From: Glycomyces algeriensis
Lineage (GTDB): Bacteria > Actinomycetota > Actinomycetes > Mycobacteriales > Micromonosporaceae
Length of the DNA: 58,797 bases
Direction: 5' to 3'
Assembly (NCBI RefSeq): GCF_027622855.1
Contig: NZ_JAPZVR010000001.1
Coordinates: forward strand, 511,115-569,911
Part shown: piece by piece, positions 40,904-49,780 of the stretch
Layout: every line of letters begins with the position of its first letter
How positions within the stretch are numbered: position 1 is the stretch's first letter
Position numbers and translations under genes: made by a program
Notes under the pieces: model-generated
What the model saw: only the letters and a program-made list of their open reading frames with translations
Told to the model about the DNA's origin: nothing
The model's database searches: none

Positions 40904-41695
40904 ATGCGAACGGTTCCGCCTCAGAGCGTGCTCGAAGCCTTTGCCGTCACCGGTGAACCGCGCCTGCTCGCAGGCGGGCAGGGCGAGACCTGGCAGGTCG
41001 GTGCCGTGGTGCTGAAGCCGGTGGGCCTGGAGGCCGAGTCCCGTTGGCGGGCTTCGGTTCTCGACGCGCTCCCGGATACCGAACGAGTGCGGATCGCCCG
41101 GCCGGTGCGCGCGGCCTCCGGCGACTGGCTGCACGAGGGCTGGGAGGCCGCGTACCACGTCGCCGGCCGCACGGACGCGAAGCGCTGGGACGCGGCGATT
41201 GAGGCCGGTGCGGCGTTCCATGAACTGCTCGCTGCAGTGCCCCGCCCGGACTTCCTCGACGACCGGGACAACTGGTGGAGCCGCGCCGACCGGGCCTCGT
41301 GGAACCTGGGGACGGTCGCGGAGGCTCCGGTCCTGCGGCGGCTGATGGAGGCCCGGGAGCCGGTGTCGATGGTGGAGCAGATGGTCCAAGGCGACCTGCT
41401 CGGCAACGTCCTCTACGAGCCGGGCCTGCCGCCGGCGATCATCGACTGGTCGCCCTACTGGCGTCCGACCTCATGGGCCGCGGCGGTGGCGGTGGTCGAC
41501 GCAATGTGCTGGAACGGCGCCGGCGACGATCTGGTCGACCGCTGGGGCCACCTCGCGCAATGGTCGCAGACGCTGTTGCGCGCCTTGCTGTTCCGCATGA
41601 TCACCGACCTCGAGGTGGCGAAGTCGCGAGGCGAGGAGTGGCAGCCGCACCCGGCCTACGACCCCGTCGTGGGGCTCGTCCTCGAGCGCCGCTGA
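40904..41695 (+). CDS. APH-fold protein (TIGR02569-like)
   Basis: A 263-aa actinobacterial protein related to aminoglycoside phosphotransferases. It has LLAGGQGETWQVGAVVLKPV near the start, MVQGDLLGNVLY as the catalytic loop (QGD in place of HGD) and IIDWSPYWRP as the metal segment. The ATG at 40904 matches the family's RTVPPQSVLEAF-type N-terminus better than the upstream start at 40862. Substrate unknown. Confidence 0.82.
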   Translation: MRTVPPQSVLEAFAVTGEPRLLAGGQGETWQVGAVVLKPVGLEAESRWRASVLDALPDTERVRIARPVRAASGDWLHEGWEAAYHVAGRTDAKRWDAAIEAGAAFHELLAAVPRPDFLDDRDNWWSRADRASWNLGTVAEAPVLRRLMEAREPVSMVEQMVQGDLLGNVLYEPGLPPAIIDWSPYWRPTSWAAAVAVVDAMCWNGAGDDLVDRWGHLAQWSQTLLRALLFRMITDLEVAKSRGEEWQPHPAYDPVVGLVLERR

Positions 41696-41747
41696 GCGAC
41701 CACTGAACCAGGAGGACCAATGCGACGTGGCGAAGTGGGCTCGACTA

Positions 41748-42659
41748 CTAGGGGTGCACACGGGTGAGGAAGTCGCGGACCAGCGCCGCGACCTCGTCCA
41801 GGTTGGTCTCCAGTGCCCAGTGCCCGCCGTCGAGGAGGTGCAGTTCCGCTCCCGGGAGGTCGCGCAGGTACGCGCGGGCGGACACCTCGGGCATGTAGCC
41901 GTCCTGGGGCCCCCAGGCGATCAGCGTCGGCGGCTGGTATTCGCGCAGGTAGGCCTGGTAGCGCGGGAACCATTCGAGGTTCTCGCGCAGCCCTTCCATG
42001 AGGCCGGTCATGATCTCCCGGCGCTCGGAAGTGCGCAGTTGCGCCCAGGCCAGGGTCCAGAGGTCCGGCGGGATCAGCTCGGCGAGGTCCTCGCGCACGT
42101 CGTTCAGGAACTCCTCCCGGAAGCCCTCCTTGCTCACCGCCGCCTCGAGCGCGGCGCGGCCCTCCGGTGTGGGATTCGCCCAGTATTCCTGCAGGCCTTT
42201 GTATTTGGGGCCGAGCTCGTCTTCGTAGATGTCGCCGTTCTGGATGATGAGCGCGGCGATCCGCCGCGGCTCGGCGATGGCGTGGCGCAGCCCGATCTGG
42301 GACCCGTAGTCGTGCAGGTAGAGCGCGTACCGGTCGAGGCCGAGCCGGTCGGTGAACCGCCGCAGGAACTCGGCGTAGCCGTCGAAGGTGCAGGAGAACT
42401 GGTCGGGCTTCGGGGTGCCGCTGTGGCCGAAGCCGGGGAAGTCGGGTGCGATCGTGCGCCACTGGTCGGCGAGGGCGGGCATGAGGTTCCGGAACTGGTA
42501 CGAGGAGCACGGATAGCCGTGCGGCAGCAGCACGACCGGCCCGAACGCCGGTCCGGCCTCCCGATAGAAGATCTCGATGCCGTCGAGATCGAGGCGGTGG
42601 TGCCGGACGCTCCGGTCCGGAGCCGAGGGGCCGGTTTGCGCGGCCCGTGCGGTGTCCAT
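41748..42659 (-). CDS. Alpha/beta hydrolase (epoxide hydrolase/haloalkane dehalogenase-like)
   Basis: A cytoplasmic hydrolase of 303 aa; start chosen at the ATG 42659 with GGAGA upstream. It has LLPHGYPCSSYQFRNLMP (oxyanion HG), DFPGFGHSG, and the nucleophile elbow LHDYGSQIGLR with Asp as nucleophile. A cap domain follows, then a late acid (WGPQDGYMP) and the His in DGGHWALE. Asp nucleophile points to epoxide or C-halogen bonds rather than esters. Confidence 0.87.
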   Translation of the reverse strand: MDTARAAQTGPSAPDRSVRHHRLDLDGIEIFYREAGPAFGPVVLLPHGYPCSSYQFRNLMPALADQWRTIAPDFPGFGHSGTPKPDQFSCTFDGYAEFLRRFTDRLGLDRYALYLHDYGSQIGLRHAIAEPRRIAALIIQNGDIYEDELGPKYKGLQEYWANPTPEGRAALEAAVSKEGFREEFLNDVREDLAELIPPDLWTLAWAQLRTSERREIMTGLMEGLRENLEWFPRYQAYLREYQPPTLIAWGPQDGYMPEVSARAYLRDLPGAELHLLDGGHWALETNLDEVAALVRDFLTRVHP

Positions 42660-42861
42660 GTCCGTCTCCGATCGTCCGGTTTGCTGAAAAGGGCGCGGTC
42701 TCCGTGGCTTTCCGCCCTTGGCCGGTCCTAAACGCCGCAAACTGTCCGGCCGTGCGGCGGCGCATTGCGGCCGGCCCTCACGACCAAGGAGCGCCGCTCG
42801 CGCGGTGCGGCCTATGTCCGCGTCGAGGACCGCGCCGCCATTGCCGACCCGCGAAGGACGG

Positions 42862-44793
42862 TCAGCGGAGGGCGTCGAGCAGCTCTGAAACCGGTCCGAT
42901 CATCAGCATGCCGCTTCCGGCTCCGGCCAGTTCGGCCGCCGCCGGGGTGAGCGCGGCAGCCGCCCTCTCTTTCATCGCTTTGTCGCCCAAGGCGATCGCT
43001 GCGTGTCCGGTGAGGGCCCACATCGCTTCCATGAGCAGGTCTCCCGGCGGCACCGGCGTTCGCCGCAACGCCGCCGCCGCCTCGTCCCGCAGTCCCGCCT
43101 CAATCAGCAGCAGCGGCCGCACCCAGGGTTCGTAAGGGCCCCAATCAATGTCGTCCCCGAACTCCAGCGGCCTCCCGTGCCGCAACCGCAGCCCCAGCAG
43201 CGCGAGCGGCAGCAGACCCCGCTGCACCCCCGGCATGCCCGCACCGTCGAGCCGCACCGCCGCCGCCCGATAGGCGGCCTCGGCCGCCTCGAACGGGGCA
43301 TCCCCGGCCGCGAGCCGCATGGCCCGATACCATTCGGTGAAGACTTCCGCACCAGGGCGCTCGTGGCGCTCGGCGAGGGCGTCCACCGCAGCGGCGTGCT
43401 CGTCCGCGCCGTCGAAGTCCGCCAAGGCGCTCAGTGCCTGGAGGCGGATCAGATGCCCGAGGATCGCGTACGCGGGCAGCCGATGCCGGGTTGCGAGTGC
43501 GACCAGTTCGGCCCCGATCCGGTCCCGTTCCGGGGCCAGCCCGGTGCGGTGGAAGGTCTGCATGAACACGCCGTTGAGCGCGAACGCCAGCAGCGCGGGG
43601 TCGCCCAGCTCCCGGGCCAGCCGCTCGGCTTCGCTCGCGGCCTCGGCCGGGCGCGGCCCCGGCACGCCCCGGGACTCGACCGCGATGACCGAGAGCAGGC
43701 GGGCCCGGTCGACCTCGTGCGCGTCGGACCCCAACCGCGCCAAGGCATGTTCGGCAGCGGCCACGATCCGGGCGGACCGGGCAGGGTCGTCCGAACGCGT
43801 CCAGATCGCGGGCACGTCGTACCCGCCGATCACCCGCGCCGCCAGCTCCGGGTCGTCCAACCGCTCGGCCGCCGCGACCGTCGCGGCCCGCTGCTCCTGC
43901 GCCGTCCCGAGCCCCGCACCGCCCGTCAGGGCGAGGCTCCGCAGCAGACCCACAGTGGACTCCAGTCGTGCCGGCGACTGCGGCCCCACCGTCTGGTCGT
44001 ACGCCGCAGCCGTTGCGGCCCAGACCTGTTCGGCTCCTTCGCCACCGGGATCGGTTTGGCGCAGGAGGTCGGTCTCCAGCCGCCGCAGACGCACGTTCGG
44101 CTCCACACCGTGCCGCTCATCGAGCAGCGACCTGGCCCGCCGCAGCACCGCGAGCGCATCCGCCTGCCGCCCAGCGCGGTACAGCGCGAGCGCCAGCAGC
44201 CGCCAGGCCTCCTCGCGCCACGGGTGCTCGGCTACCAGCGCGTCCAGCTCCGGCACCGCCTCGCCCGGCCGCCCCAGCTCCAGCAGCACCCCGGCCCGCC
44301 GCTCGACCGCCGCCAACCGCAGCTGCTCGAGCCGGGCCCGCTCGGTCCCGGCCCAAGCCTCGTCGAAGTCCGCGTACGCCGGACCGCGCCAATCCCCAAG
44401 GGCCCCATCGAGCAGCGCGAGCGCCCGATGCGGCGGCGCATCGAGCGCCTCCGCGACGGCCGCCTCGAACCGCCAGGCGTCCACGGCCTCAGGCTCCGCC
44501 CGCAACGCGTACCCCGGCCCCTCGGTCACCAGCAGTCGCGCCGGCGTACGCGGGCGCCGGTCCGGCTCCAGCGCGCGCCGCAGCGCCGCCACGAACGTCC
44601 GCACCGCGCCCACCGCACCCGCGGGCGGCTCGCTCCAGAGGTCGTCCACGAGCCGGTCCACCGGCACCACCCGGCCGTGCGCGGCCACCAGCCGCGCCAG
44701 CACCGCCCGGTGCCGAGGACCCCGCAGATCCAGCTCGGACCCGGCCTCGTCCCAGGCCAGGACCGGGCCGAGAACACCGATTCGCACGAGCAA
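42862..44793 (-). CDS. SARP/AfsR-type regulator (BTAD domain)
   Basis: A 643-aa regulator. A TTG at 44793 has GGAGG 5 nt upstream; a GTG at 44787 is the alternative. Residues 1-92 are an OmpR-like winged helix (LDLRGPRHRAVLARLVAA, then GAVRTFVAALRRAL). Residues ~95-240 are the bacterial transcriptional activation domain with TPR-like helices (EEAWRLLALALYRAGRQADALAVLRRARSLL). The remaining ~400 residues form more helical repeats without a visible NTPase P-loop, unlike full AfsR. It is divergent from the dehalogenase-like hydrolase, a common arrangement for a local activator. Confidence 0.88.
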   Translation of the reverse strand: MLVRIGVLGPVLAWDEAGSELDLRGPRHRAVLARLVAAHGRVVPVDRLVDDLWSEPPAGAVGAVRTFVAALRRALEPDRRPRTPARLLVTEGPGYALRAEPEAVDAWRFEAAVAEALDAPPHRALALLDGALGDWRGPAYADFDEAWAGTERARLEQLRLAAVERRAGVLLELGRPGEAVPELDALVAEHPWREEAWRLLALALYRAGRQADALAVLRRARSLLDERHGVEPNVRLRRLETDLLRQTDPGGEGAEQVWAATAAAYDQTVGPQSPARLESTVGLLRSLALTGGAGLGTAQEQRAATVAAAERLDDPELAARVIGGYDVPAIWTRSDDPARSARIVAAAEHALARLGSDAHEVDRARLLSVIAVESRGVPGPRPAEAASEAERLARELGDPALLAFALNGVFMQTFHRTGLAPERDRIGAELVALATRHRLPAYAILGHLIRLQALSALADFDGADEHAAAVDALAERHERPGAEVFTEWYRAMRLAAGDAPFEAAEAAYRAAAVRLDGAGMPGVQRGLLPLALLGLRLRHGRPLEFGDDIDWGPYEPWVRPLLLIEAGLRDEAAAALRRTPVPPGDLLMEAMWALTGHAAIALGDKAMKERAAAALTPAAAELAGAGSGMLMIGPVSELLDALR

Positions 44794-44887
44794 GGGCACC
44801 TCCGTCCGCCGCCAAACTATCGCGCTCATCGAACGCTCATCGGCGACTCGCAGACTCGGGAGACCCACCGAACCAGAAGGAGCGACC

Positions 44888-45766
44888 ATGAGCCTTTCCA
44901 TACCGGGCTTCGCACACCACCGCATCCCCGTCGACCAAGGCGTCTCCCTCGATGCGGCCGTAGGCGGCGAGGGCAGCCCCGTCGTCCTGCTCCACGGCTT
45001 CCCGCAGACCCACCTCATGTGGCGGCACGTCGCCGCCGACCTCGCGGCCGACCACACCGTCATCGTCCCGGACCTGCGCGGCTACGGTGCGAGCGACAAG
45101 CCCGCCGAGGACGGCCCCGACACGTACGCGAAGCGCACGATGGCCGCCGACATCGTGAACCTCGCCGAACGGCTCGGCCACCGGCGGTTCGCGCTGGCCG
45201 GGCACGACCGGGGCGCGCTCGTCGCGGTCCGCGCCGGGCTCGACCACCCCGAGGCGGTCTCGCACCTGGCGATCCTCGACGTGCTCCCGACCCTGGACAT
45301 GTGGGAGGTCCTGCACGGCGCGAACGCGGCGGTCGCGTTCCACCTCTACCTGATGGCCCAGCCGCCCGGCCTGCCCGAGCGGATGATCGCCGCGAGCGCC
45401 GACGAGTTCTTCGGGTTCTTCCTCGACGCCTGGACCAAGGACCCCGAGGCGATCCCGGTCGCGGTGCGCGCGGCATACCTGCGGGCCTCCCGCGAGGCCG
45501 TGACCTCGATCGTGGCCGACTACCGCGCCTCGGCGGGCGTCGACATCGAGCACGACCGGGCCTCCCGCGCGAACGGCGACCTCCTGCGGATGCCGGTGAC
45601 CGTGGTCCAGCAGGACTGGGGCGCGGCCCTCGGCTACGACGCCGCGGCCTTGTGGCGGGCCTGGGCGCCCGACCTCGACCACCGGCTCACCGACTCGGGC
45701 CACTTCATGGCCGAGGAGGACCCGGTTATGGTCGCCAAGACGCTGCGGGAGCTGTTGGCGCGCTAG
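44888..45766 (+). CDS. Alpha/beta hydrolase (haloacetate dehalogenase-like)
   Basis: A 292-aa hydrolase; ATG with AAGGAG upstream. It shows VVLLHGFPQTHLMWRHVA, VPDLRGYGASDKP, the elbow LAGHDRGALVAVR with Asp nucleophile, and the late His in SGHFMAEED. HDRG plus the Arg-rich neighbourhood (LRGYGAS) resembles fluoroacetate dehalogenases and related enzymes. The substrate is not certain. It may be the target of the divergent SARP regulator. Confidence 0.88.
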   Translation: MSLSIPGFAHHRIPVDQGVSLDAAVGGEGSPVVLLHGFPQTHLMWRHVAADLAADHTVIVPDLRGYGASDKPAEDGPDTYAKRTMAADIVNLAERLGHRRFALAGHDRGALVAVRAGLDHPEAVSHLAILDVLPTLDMWEVLHGANAAVAFHLYLMAQPPGLPERMIAASADEFFGFFLDAWTKDPEAIPVAVRAAYLRASREAVTSIVADYRASAGVDIEHDRASRANGDLLRMPVTVVQQDWGAALGYDAAALWRAWAPDLDHRLTDSGHFMAEEDPVMVAKTLRELLAR

Positions 45767-45771
45767 CGAAA

Positions 45772-45802
45772 AGGCGTGCCCTCCGGTTCGGAGGGCACGC
45801 CT
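45772..45802 (+). terminator. Terminator of the hydrolase gene
   Basis: A perfect 14-bp stem (45772-45785 and 45789-45802) with loop GTT begins 5 nt after the stop codon. Confidence 0.85.
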
Positions 45803-45810
45803 GCCTGCGA

Positions 45811-46003
45811 TCAGGCGGTCGCGGGTTCGACCGCCCGCCGCCACAGGGTCGCCGAGAGCCAGACGACGGCCGCGGCGAGGACCACGAGCGCGAGCTGGAG
45901 CGCCATCTCGGGGACGAGCGCGCGCAGCCCGATCGGGAACGTGGCGGCGGCGTACAACGCGAGCGGAACCCGCGGCGCGCCGCTGCGCCAGAGCCCCGCC
46001 GCG
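45811..46003 (-). pseudogene. C-terminal remnant of a membrane protein
   Basis: The minus strand encodes GLWRSGAPRVPLALYAAATF and continues through two hydrophobic helices (ALVPEMALQLALVVLAAAVV and on to LSATLWRR), ending in a stop at 45811-45813. There is no plausible start, and the sequence stops being protein-like near 46003, where a different gene fragment begins on the other strand. Third positions are G/C-rich, so the reading frame is genuine. Family unknown. Confidence 0.6.
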
Positions 46004-46253
46004 CAGCGAACCCCGGCACTTCCAGTACCTCTTCGCCGCCGACCTCGACAGCTTCGGCCTCGACCAGTCCCTGCGCCTCGACCTCATCGCCTCGGTCCTC
46101 GACCTCGCGGCGGCCCGCCTCGAAGTCGGCAAGGACGAAGCGCTGGCCTGGCGGCTCCGCGTCCACGGCGCGATCTGGCTCGACACCGTGCAGCGCCTCG
46201 CGGGCCAGCCCGACCGGTTCGACACCGCCGCGGCGCTCAAAGGCGCCGCATAA
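46004..46253 (+). pseudogene. C-terminal remnant of an unidentified protein
   Basis: The plus strand reads EPRHFQYLFAADLDSFGLDQ and onward (LRLDLIASVLDLAAARLEVG, then AWRLRVHGAIWLDTVQRLAG) to a TAA at 46251-46253. The codon use is typical of the window, but no start codon or ribosome-binding site precedes it. The fragment abuts the minus-strand membrane remnant. It is about 80 residues; the family is not recognised. Confidence 0.6.
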
Positions 46254-46271
46254 GTCCTCGGGCCGCGGCTC

Positions 46272-46952
46272 CTACCAGAGGGTCTCCTTGTACGCCTGGT
46301 CGAGCCGCCGGTCGGTCTGCTCCGCGGTGCCGTCGACCGCGAGCTGGTCACGGAAGATCTGCCCGAGCGTCGGCAGTGAGGCGCGGTCCGGCCAGGCCTC
46401 TGGCTTCCACAGCTTGGACCGCATGAAGGCCTTGGCGCAGTGCATGTACGCGGTCTTCACGGAGACGACGAGGACGCTGATCGCCGGCTTCCCCTCCACC
46501 GCCATGCGTTCGCGCAGCTCCGCATCCACAGTGACCCGGGCGTCGCCGCTCACGCGCAGCGTCTCGTTCATGCCGGGGATCACGAACAGCAGGCCGACGG
46601 CCGGGTTCAGCACGACGTTCTCGAGGGTGTCGAGGCGGTTGTTGCCGGGGCGGTCGGGGATGGCGATGGTGCGGTCGTCGAGCACCTCGGCGAAGCCGGG
46701 CCGGTCGCCCTTCGGCGTCACGTCGGCGTTGCCCTCCAGGTCGGACGAGCCGATCAGCACGAACGGGCTCCGCGCGATGAAGGACCGGCAGTGCCCGTCG
46801 AGCCGCCCCAGCTCCTTGCGGACGGCGACGTCCGACGCGTCCGGCGTCTTGTAGACCGCGCGCAGTTCCTCGTGCGAACCGATGAAGTCCACGATCTCCT
46901 CCAAGCCGCGTGCAACGGCGACACTCGGCGAACTGCGCTCGACCTGCGCCAT
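46272..46952 (-). CDS. PPOX-type flavoprotein (MSMEG_1061 family)
   Basis: A 226-aa protein of the pyridoxamine 5'-phosphate oxidase-like split-barrel fold. SRSFIARSPFVLIGSSDLEG has one changed residue here (C before RSF). DVTPKGDRPGFAEVLD, IPDRPGNNRLDTLENV and the later RVSGDARVTVD match this actinobacterial subfamily, which binds FMN or F420. The C-terminal ~40 residues (AWPDRASLPTLGQIFRDQL) are also typical. Probable role is a redox reaction on an unknown substrate. Confidence 0.87.
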   Translation of the reverse strand: MAQVERSSPSVAVARGLEEIVDFIGSHEELRAVYKTPDASDVAVRKELGRLDGHCRSFIARSPFVLIGSSDLEGNADVTPKGDRPGFAEVLDDRTIAIPDRPGNNRLDTLENVVLNPAVGLLFVIPGMNETLRVSGDARVTVDAELRERMAVEGKPAISVLVVSVKTAYMHCAKAFMRSKLWKPEAWPDRASLPTLGQIFRDQLAVDGTAEQTDRRLDQAYKETLW

Positions 46953-47086
46953 CCGACCGTCACGAAAATACTAGTCAGGCGAGCATATAGGAGGCGCCCG
47001 GAATCCGCAGGCCGCCCGCTTCCCCTCCCCGCGCGCTTCGAATACCGTTGGGGTCCTTGCCCCTCACCCCGCTCGAGAGGACGACC

Positions 47087-47953
47087 ATGGAGGAAATCCA
47101 CGTCACCGCCCGTGCCTTCGAGCTGAGCCTGGCCCTCGAGGCGATGGCATTCGGCGGCGAGCAGCCCCTCTCGTTCGACGCGCCGATCGACTGCGTCAAC
47201 TGCGAGGGCTCCGGCCGCGACGAGGACGCGGTCTGCTCGTTCTGCGACGGGATCGGGATCATCACCGACCGCCGGCGCACCGCGATCACGATCCCCGGCG
47301 CCCTCGACGACGGCGAAGTGCTGGAGCTGCACGCCGAAGGGCTCGGGACCCTCACCGTCACCGTGCGGGAGCAGCCGCACCCGGTGTTCAAGCGGGCCGG
47401 CGAGCACCTGCGGACCTCGCTCGACGTGCCCGCGAAAGTGCTCGCCACCGGCGGCATCGTCAACGTCGAGACGCTCGACGACGACCGGGAGCTCGAGATC
47501 CCGGCCGGCAGCGGCGAGGGCACGGTCGTACGGCTGCGCGGCCACGGCTACCCGTCCAAAGAGGATCCGGAGCGGCGGGGCGACCTGCTCGTCAAGCTCA
47601 GCGAGACGCCGGCGACCACGCCGGTGGAGCGCGAGGAGCGGCGCTGGGGCGTGAGCCTGACGGCCGTCGGGATCGCGGTGGTCCTCTTCGGCATCGGCAT
47701 CATGGTCACCGCGCTCGTGATCCGGTCGAACGCCACAGTCTGCGAACCGGGCGGGAACACCGTCTGCGCGATCGCCGCCGACGGTCCGGTGGCCGACGAG
47801 ACCGACTTCGCCGAGGCGCGGCGCCGCGAGCAGAACGAGGACGCGGCGCTGGGCGTTGCGATCGGGATCGCCGTGATGATCGCCGGAGGCTGGCTCACCA
47901 CGCGGGGCATCAACGAGATGGGCCGCGACCGAAACGAGCAGCGCCGCACCTGA
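47087..47953 (+). CDS. Membrane-anchored DnaJ-like protein lacking the J domain
   Basis: A 288-aa protein, ATG at 47087 with GAGAGG upstream. The start resembles the middle of DnaJ: SLALEAMAFGGEQPLSF, then two zinc-binding motifs CVNCEGSG and CSFCDGIG (C36, C39, C50, C53), half of DnaJ's four. The two client-binding beta domains follow (GTLTVTVREQPHPVFKRAGEHL in part; then LEIPAGSGEGTVVRLRGHGYP and GDLLVKL). At 189-212 and 256-275 are membrane helices with a short Cys-containing loop between. No HPD-bearing J domain occurs at the N-terminus or nearby, so it cannot stimulate DnaK directly in the usual way. Confidence 0.82.
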   Translation: MEEIHVTARAFELSLALEAMAFGGEQPLSFDAPIDCVNCEGSGRDEDAVCSFCDGIGIITDRRRTAITIPGALDDGEVLELHAEGLGTLTVTVREQPHPVFKRAGEHLRTSLDVPAKVLATGGIVNVETLDDDRELEIPAGSGEGTVVRLRGHGYPSKEDPERRGDLLVKLSETPATTPVEREERRWGVSLTAVGIAVVLFGIGIMVTALVIRSNATVCEPGGNTVCAIAADGPVADETDFAEARRREQNEDAALGVAIGIAVMIAGGWLTTRGINEMGRDRNEQRRT

Positions 47954-48031
47954 GCGCGCCGAGGAGCGGCGGAAGGGGTCCTGTTCGCCCCGGTGCTCAC
48001 GGCAGCGCGCCTTGCGCCCGCACCTGCATCG

Positions 48032-48074
48032 CATTGCGCCGCATACGGGTCACGGATCTCATTGCGCCGCAATG
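48032..48074. promoter_or_regulatory. Repeated CATTGCGCCGCA motif before the LysE gene
   Basis: CATTGCGCCGCA occurs at 48032-48043 and 48060-48071; the second extends into a perfect dyad CATTGC-GCC-GCAATG. Position and spacing (28 bp) suggest an operator for the exporter gene. No regulator gene adjoins it. Confidence 0.4.
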
Positions 48075-48125
48075 CACCGCATCGCGCCGGGACTCGGCCG
48101 TGCGACCGGCGGCTACCATGGCGCG

Positions 48126-48740
48126 GTGACCGCCGCGTTCTTCACCGGGCTCGCCCTCGGACTGGCCCTGATCGTGCCGATCGGCGCGCAGAACGTGTTC
48201 GTCTTCGGCCAGGGCGTCTCGCTCGGCATGCCGCGGGCGCTGTGGGCGGTCGTCGCCGCGGCCGTGTGCGACACGATCCTGATCGTCCTCGGCGCGGCCG
48301 GCACCTCGGCCCTGCTCGACTCCGTGCCCGGCCTGCGCCCGGCGATGCTCGCCGCCGGTGCGCTCTTCCTCACCTACCTCGGCGTGAAGTCCCTGCGCAC
48401 CAAGCCGACCGAGTTCGACGACGAGACCGGCACCTGGTCGCGCGGCCAAGTGCTGCGCCGCACCGCGGCCGTCTCACTGCTCAACCCGCACGCCATCCTC
48501 GACACCGTGGGCGTGCTCGGCGCGGCCATCGCCGCCCAGGCCGCGGCCACGCGTCTGCCGTTCGCGGTCGGTGCGGTGTTCGCGTCCTGGACCTGGTTCC
48601 TGGTGCTCGCCACCGCCGCACACGCCTTGCGCCGCGTGATGACGAAGGAGCGCCGCGTCTGGTTCGACCGGATCTCCGGCCTGATCCTGCTCGTCTTCGC
48701 GGGCTGGCTCGCCGTCGAGTTCGTCCAGACCCTCGCCTGA
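48126..48740 (+). CDS. LysE/ArgO-family amino acid exporter
   Basis: A 204-aa membrane protein. The GTG at 48126 starts the first helix (FFTGLALGLALIVPIGAQNVFVFGQGVS, in which PIGAQN is the family signature). SLLNPHAILDTVGVLG is the second signature, with the conserved Asn-Pro-His. Six helices are visible. Members export lysine or arginine; which one is not decidable here. Confidence 0.92.
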   Translation: MTAAFFTGLALGLALIVPIGAQNVFVFGQGVSLGMPRALWAVVAAAVCDTILIVLGAAGTSALLDSVPGLRPAMLAAGALFLTYLGVKSLRTKPTEFDDETGTWSRGQVLRRTAAVSLLNPHAILDTVGVLGAAIAAQAAATRLPFAVGAVFASWTWFLVLATAAHALRRVMTKERRVWFDRISGLILLVFAGWLAVEFVQTLA

Positions 48741-48782
48741 GGGCCGATCGCCCCCGAGTCCGACACATGTTTGGATGAGAAC

Positions 48783-49669
48783 ATGGAACATGAAAGAATC
48801 CTTACAGAACGGCTCCGCGAGGCCGGGTACGTCGCCCGGACCGTCGAGCGGGCCGTCGGCGGCGCGGTCGCCGTCGCCGGTCTGGTCACGCTCGAAGACG
48901 GCACCCAACTCTTCGCCAAGACCCTCCTCGACCTCCATCCCGACCACGCCGTCGACGTGTTCGACGTCGAATCCGCCGGCCTCACCGCGCTCCGCGATAT
49001 CGGCGGCGCGCACACCCCAGAGGTACTGCTCGCGACCCAGCGGCTGCTCGTACTCGAGAAGATGGAGCCGCGCCGCGACGACGCCGCGTTCTGGGAGCGG
49101 CTCGCCCACACCGTCGCCGCACTGCACGCCACCACCGGCGACCGGTTCGGCTGGCACCGCGACGGCTGGCTCGGTCGCCTCCGCCAGGACAACACCTGGG
49201 AGCAGGACGGGCACGTCTTCTTCGCCGAGCGGCGGGTCCTGCGCTGGCTCGCGGAGCCGCTGGTCGACGCGGCGTTCGACCGCGAGGAGCGCGAGGCCTC
49301 GAGCGGCTCTGCGCCGCCCTCCCGGAGCTCATCCCGCCGCAGCCGCCGTGCTTGAACCACGGCGACCTCTGGCAGGAGAACATCCTCGCCACCGCTGCGG
49401 GCGAGCCGGTGCTCATCGACCCGGCCGTGCACTACGGCTGGCCCGAGTCCGAGCTCAGCATGCTCTGGTGCGCGCTCCGCCCGCCGGTCTCGGAGCGGTT
49501 CTTCGCCGTGTACCGGGAGATCGCTGGCCTCGACGACGGCTGGGAGGAGCGGCTGGCGATCCTGCACCTCAGGGAGCTCCTCAGTGTGATCGCCCACGAT
49601 GACGACCGCGACGGGGGCGCCGCGCACGGCGTCCGAGAGGTCGTCAAGCCGTTCCTGCGCCGCGGCTAG
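48783..49669 (+). pseudogene. Frameshifted fructosamine kinase
   Basis: The first part, from the ATG at 48783, reads as a fructosamine kinase (AVAVAGLVTLEDGTQLFAKT, FWERLAHTVAALHATTGDRFG split by family gaps, DNTWEQDGHVFFAERRV). It then runs into Ser/Arg-rich nonsense after EEREA and stops at 49355. One missing C near 49298 (GAGGCC-TCGAGC in place of GAGGCCCTCGAGC) would restore EALERLCAALPELIPPQPPC and join it to NHGDLWQENILA, which is present in the next frame and runs to 49669. The enzyme would repair glycated amines. Either a recent mutation or a one-base sequencing error. Confidence 0.85.
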
Positions 49670-49780
49670 CAGGTGTCCTGCGAGGACACGGATCGCCGCC
49701 GCTGACGTGCATCTGGGCAAAAGATCCGATTATGGCATGTGAGTCCGCTCCATGCCTGAACGCCGCCGCCGCCTCAGCGG

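Noticed and set aside
45820..45845. tRNA-like GGTTCGA segment
   Set aside because: No acceptor or anticodon stems can be drawn; it is within the reading frame of the membrane-protein remnant.
46952..47087. A hidden J domain upstream of the DnaJ-like gene
   Set aside because: The gap is only 134 bp and shows no HPD motif in any frame.
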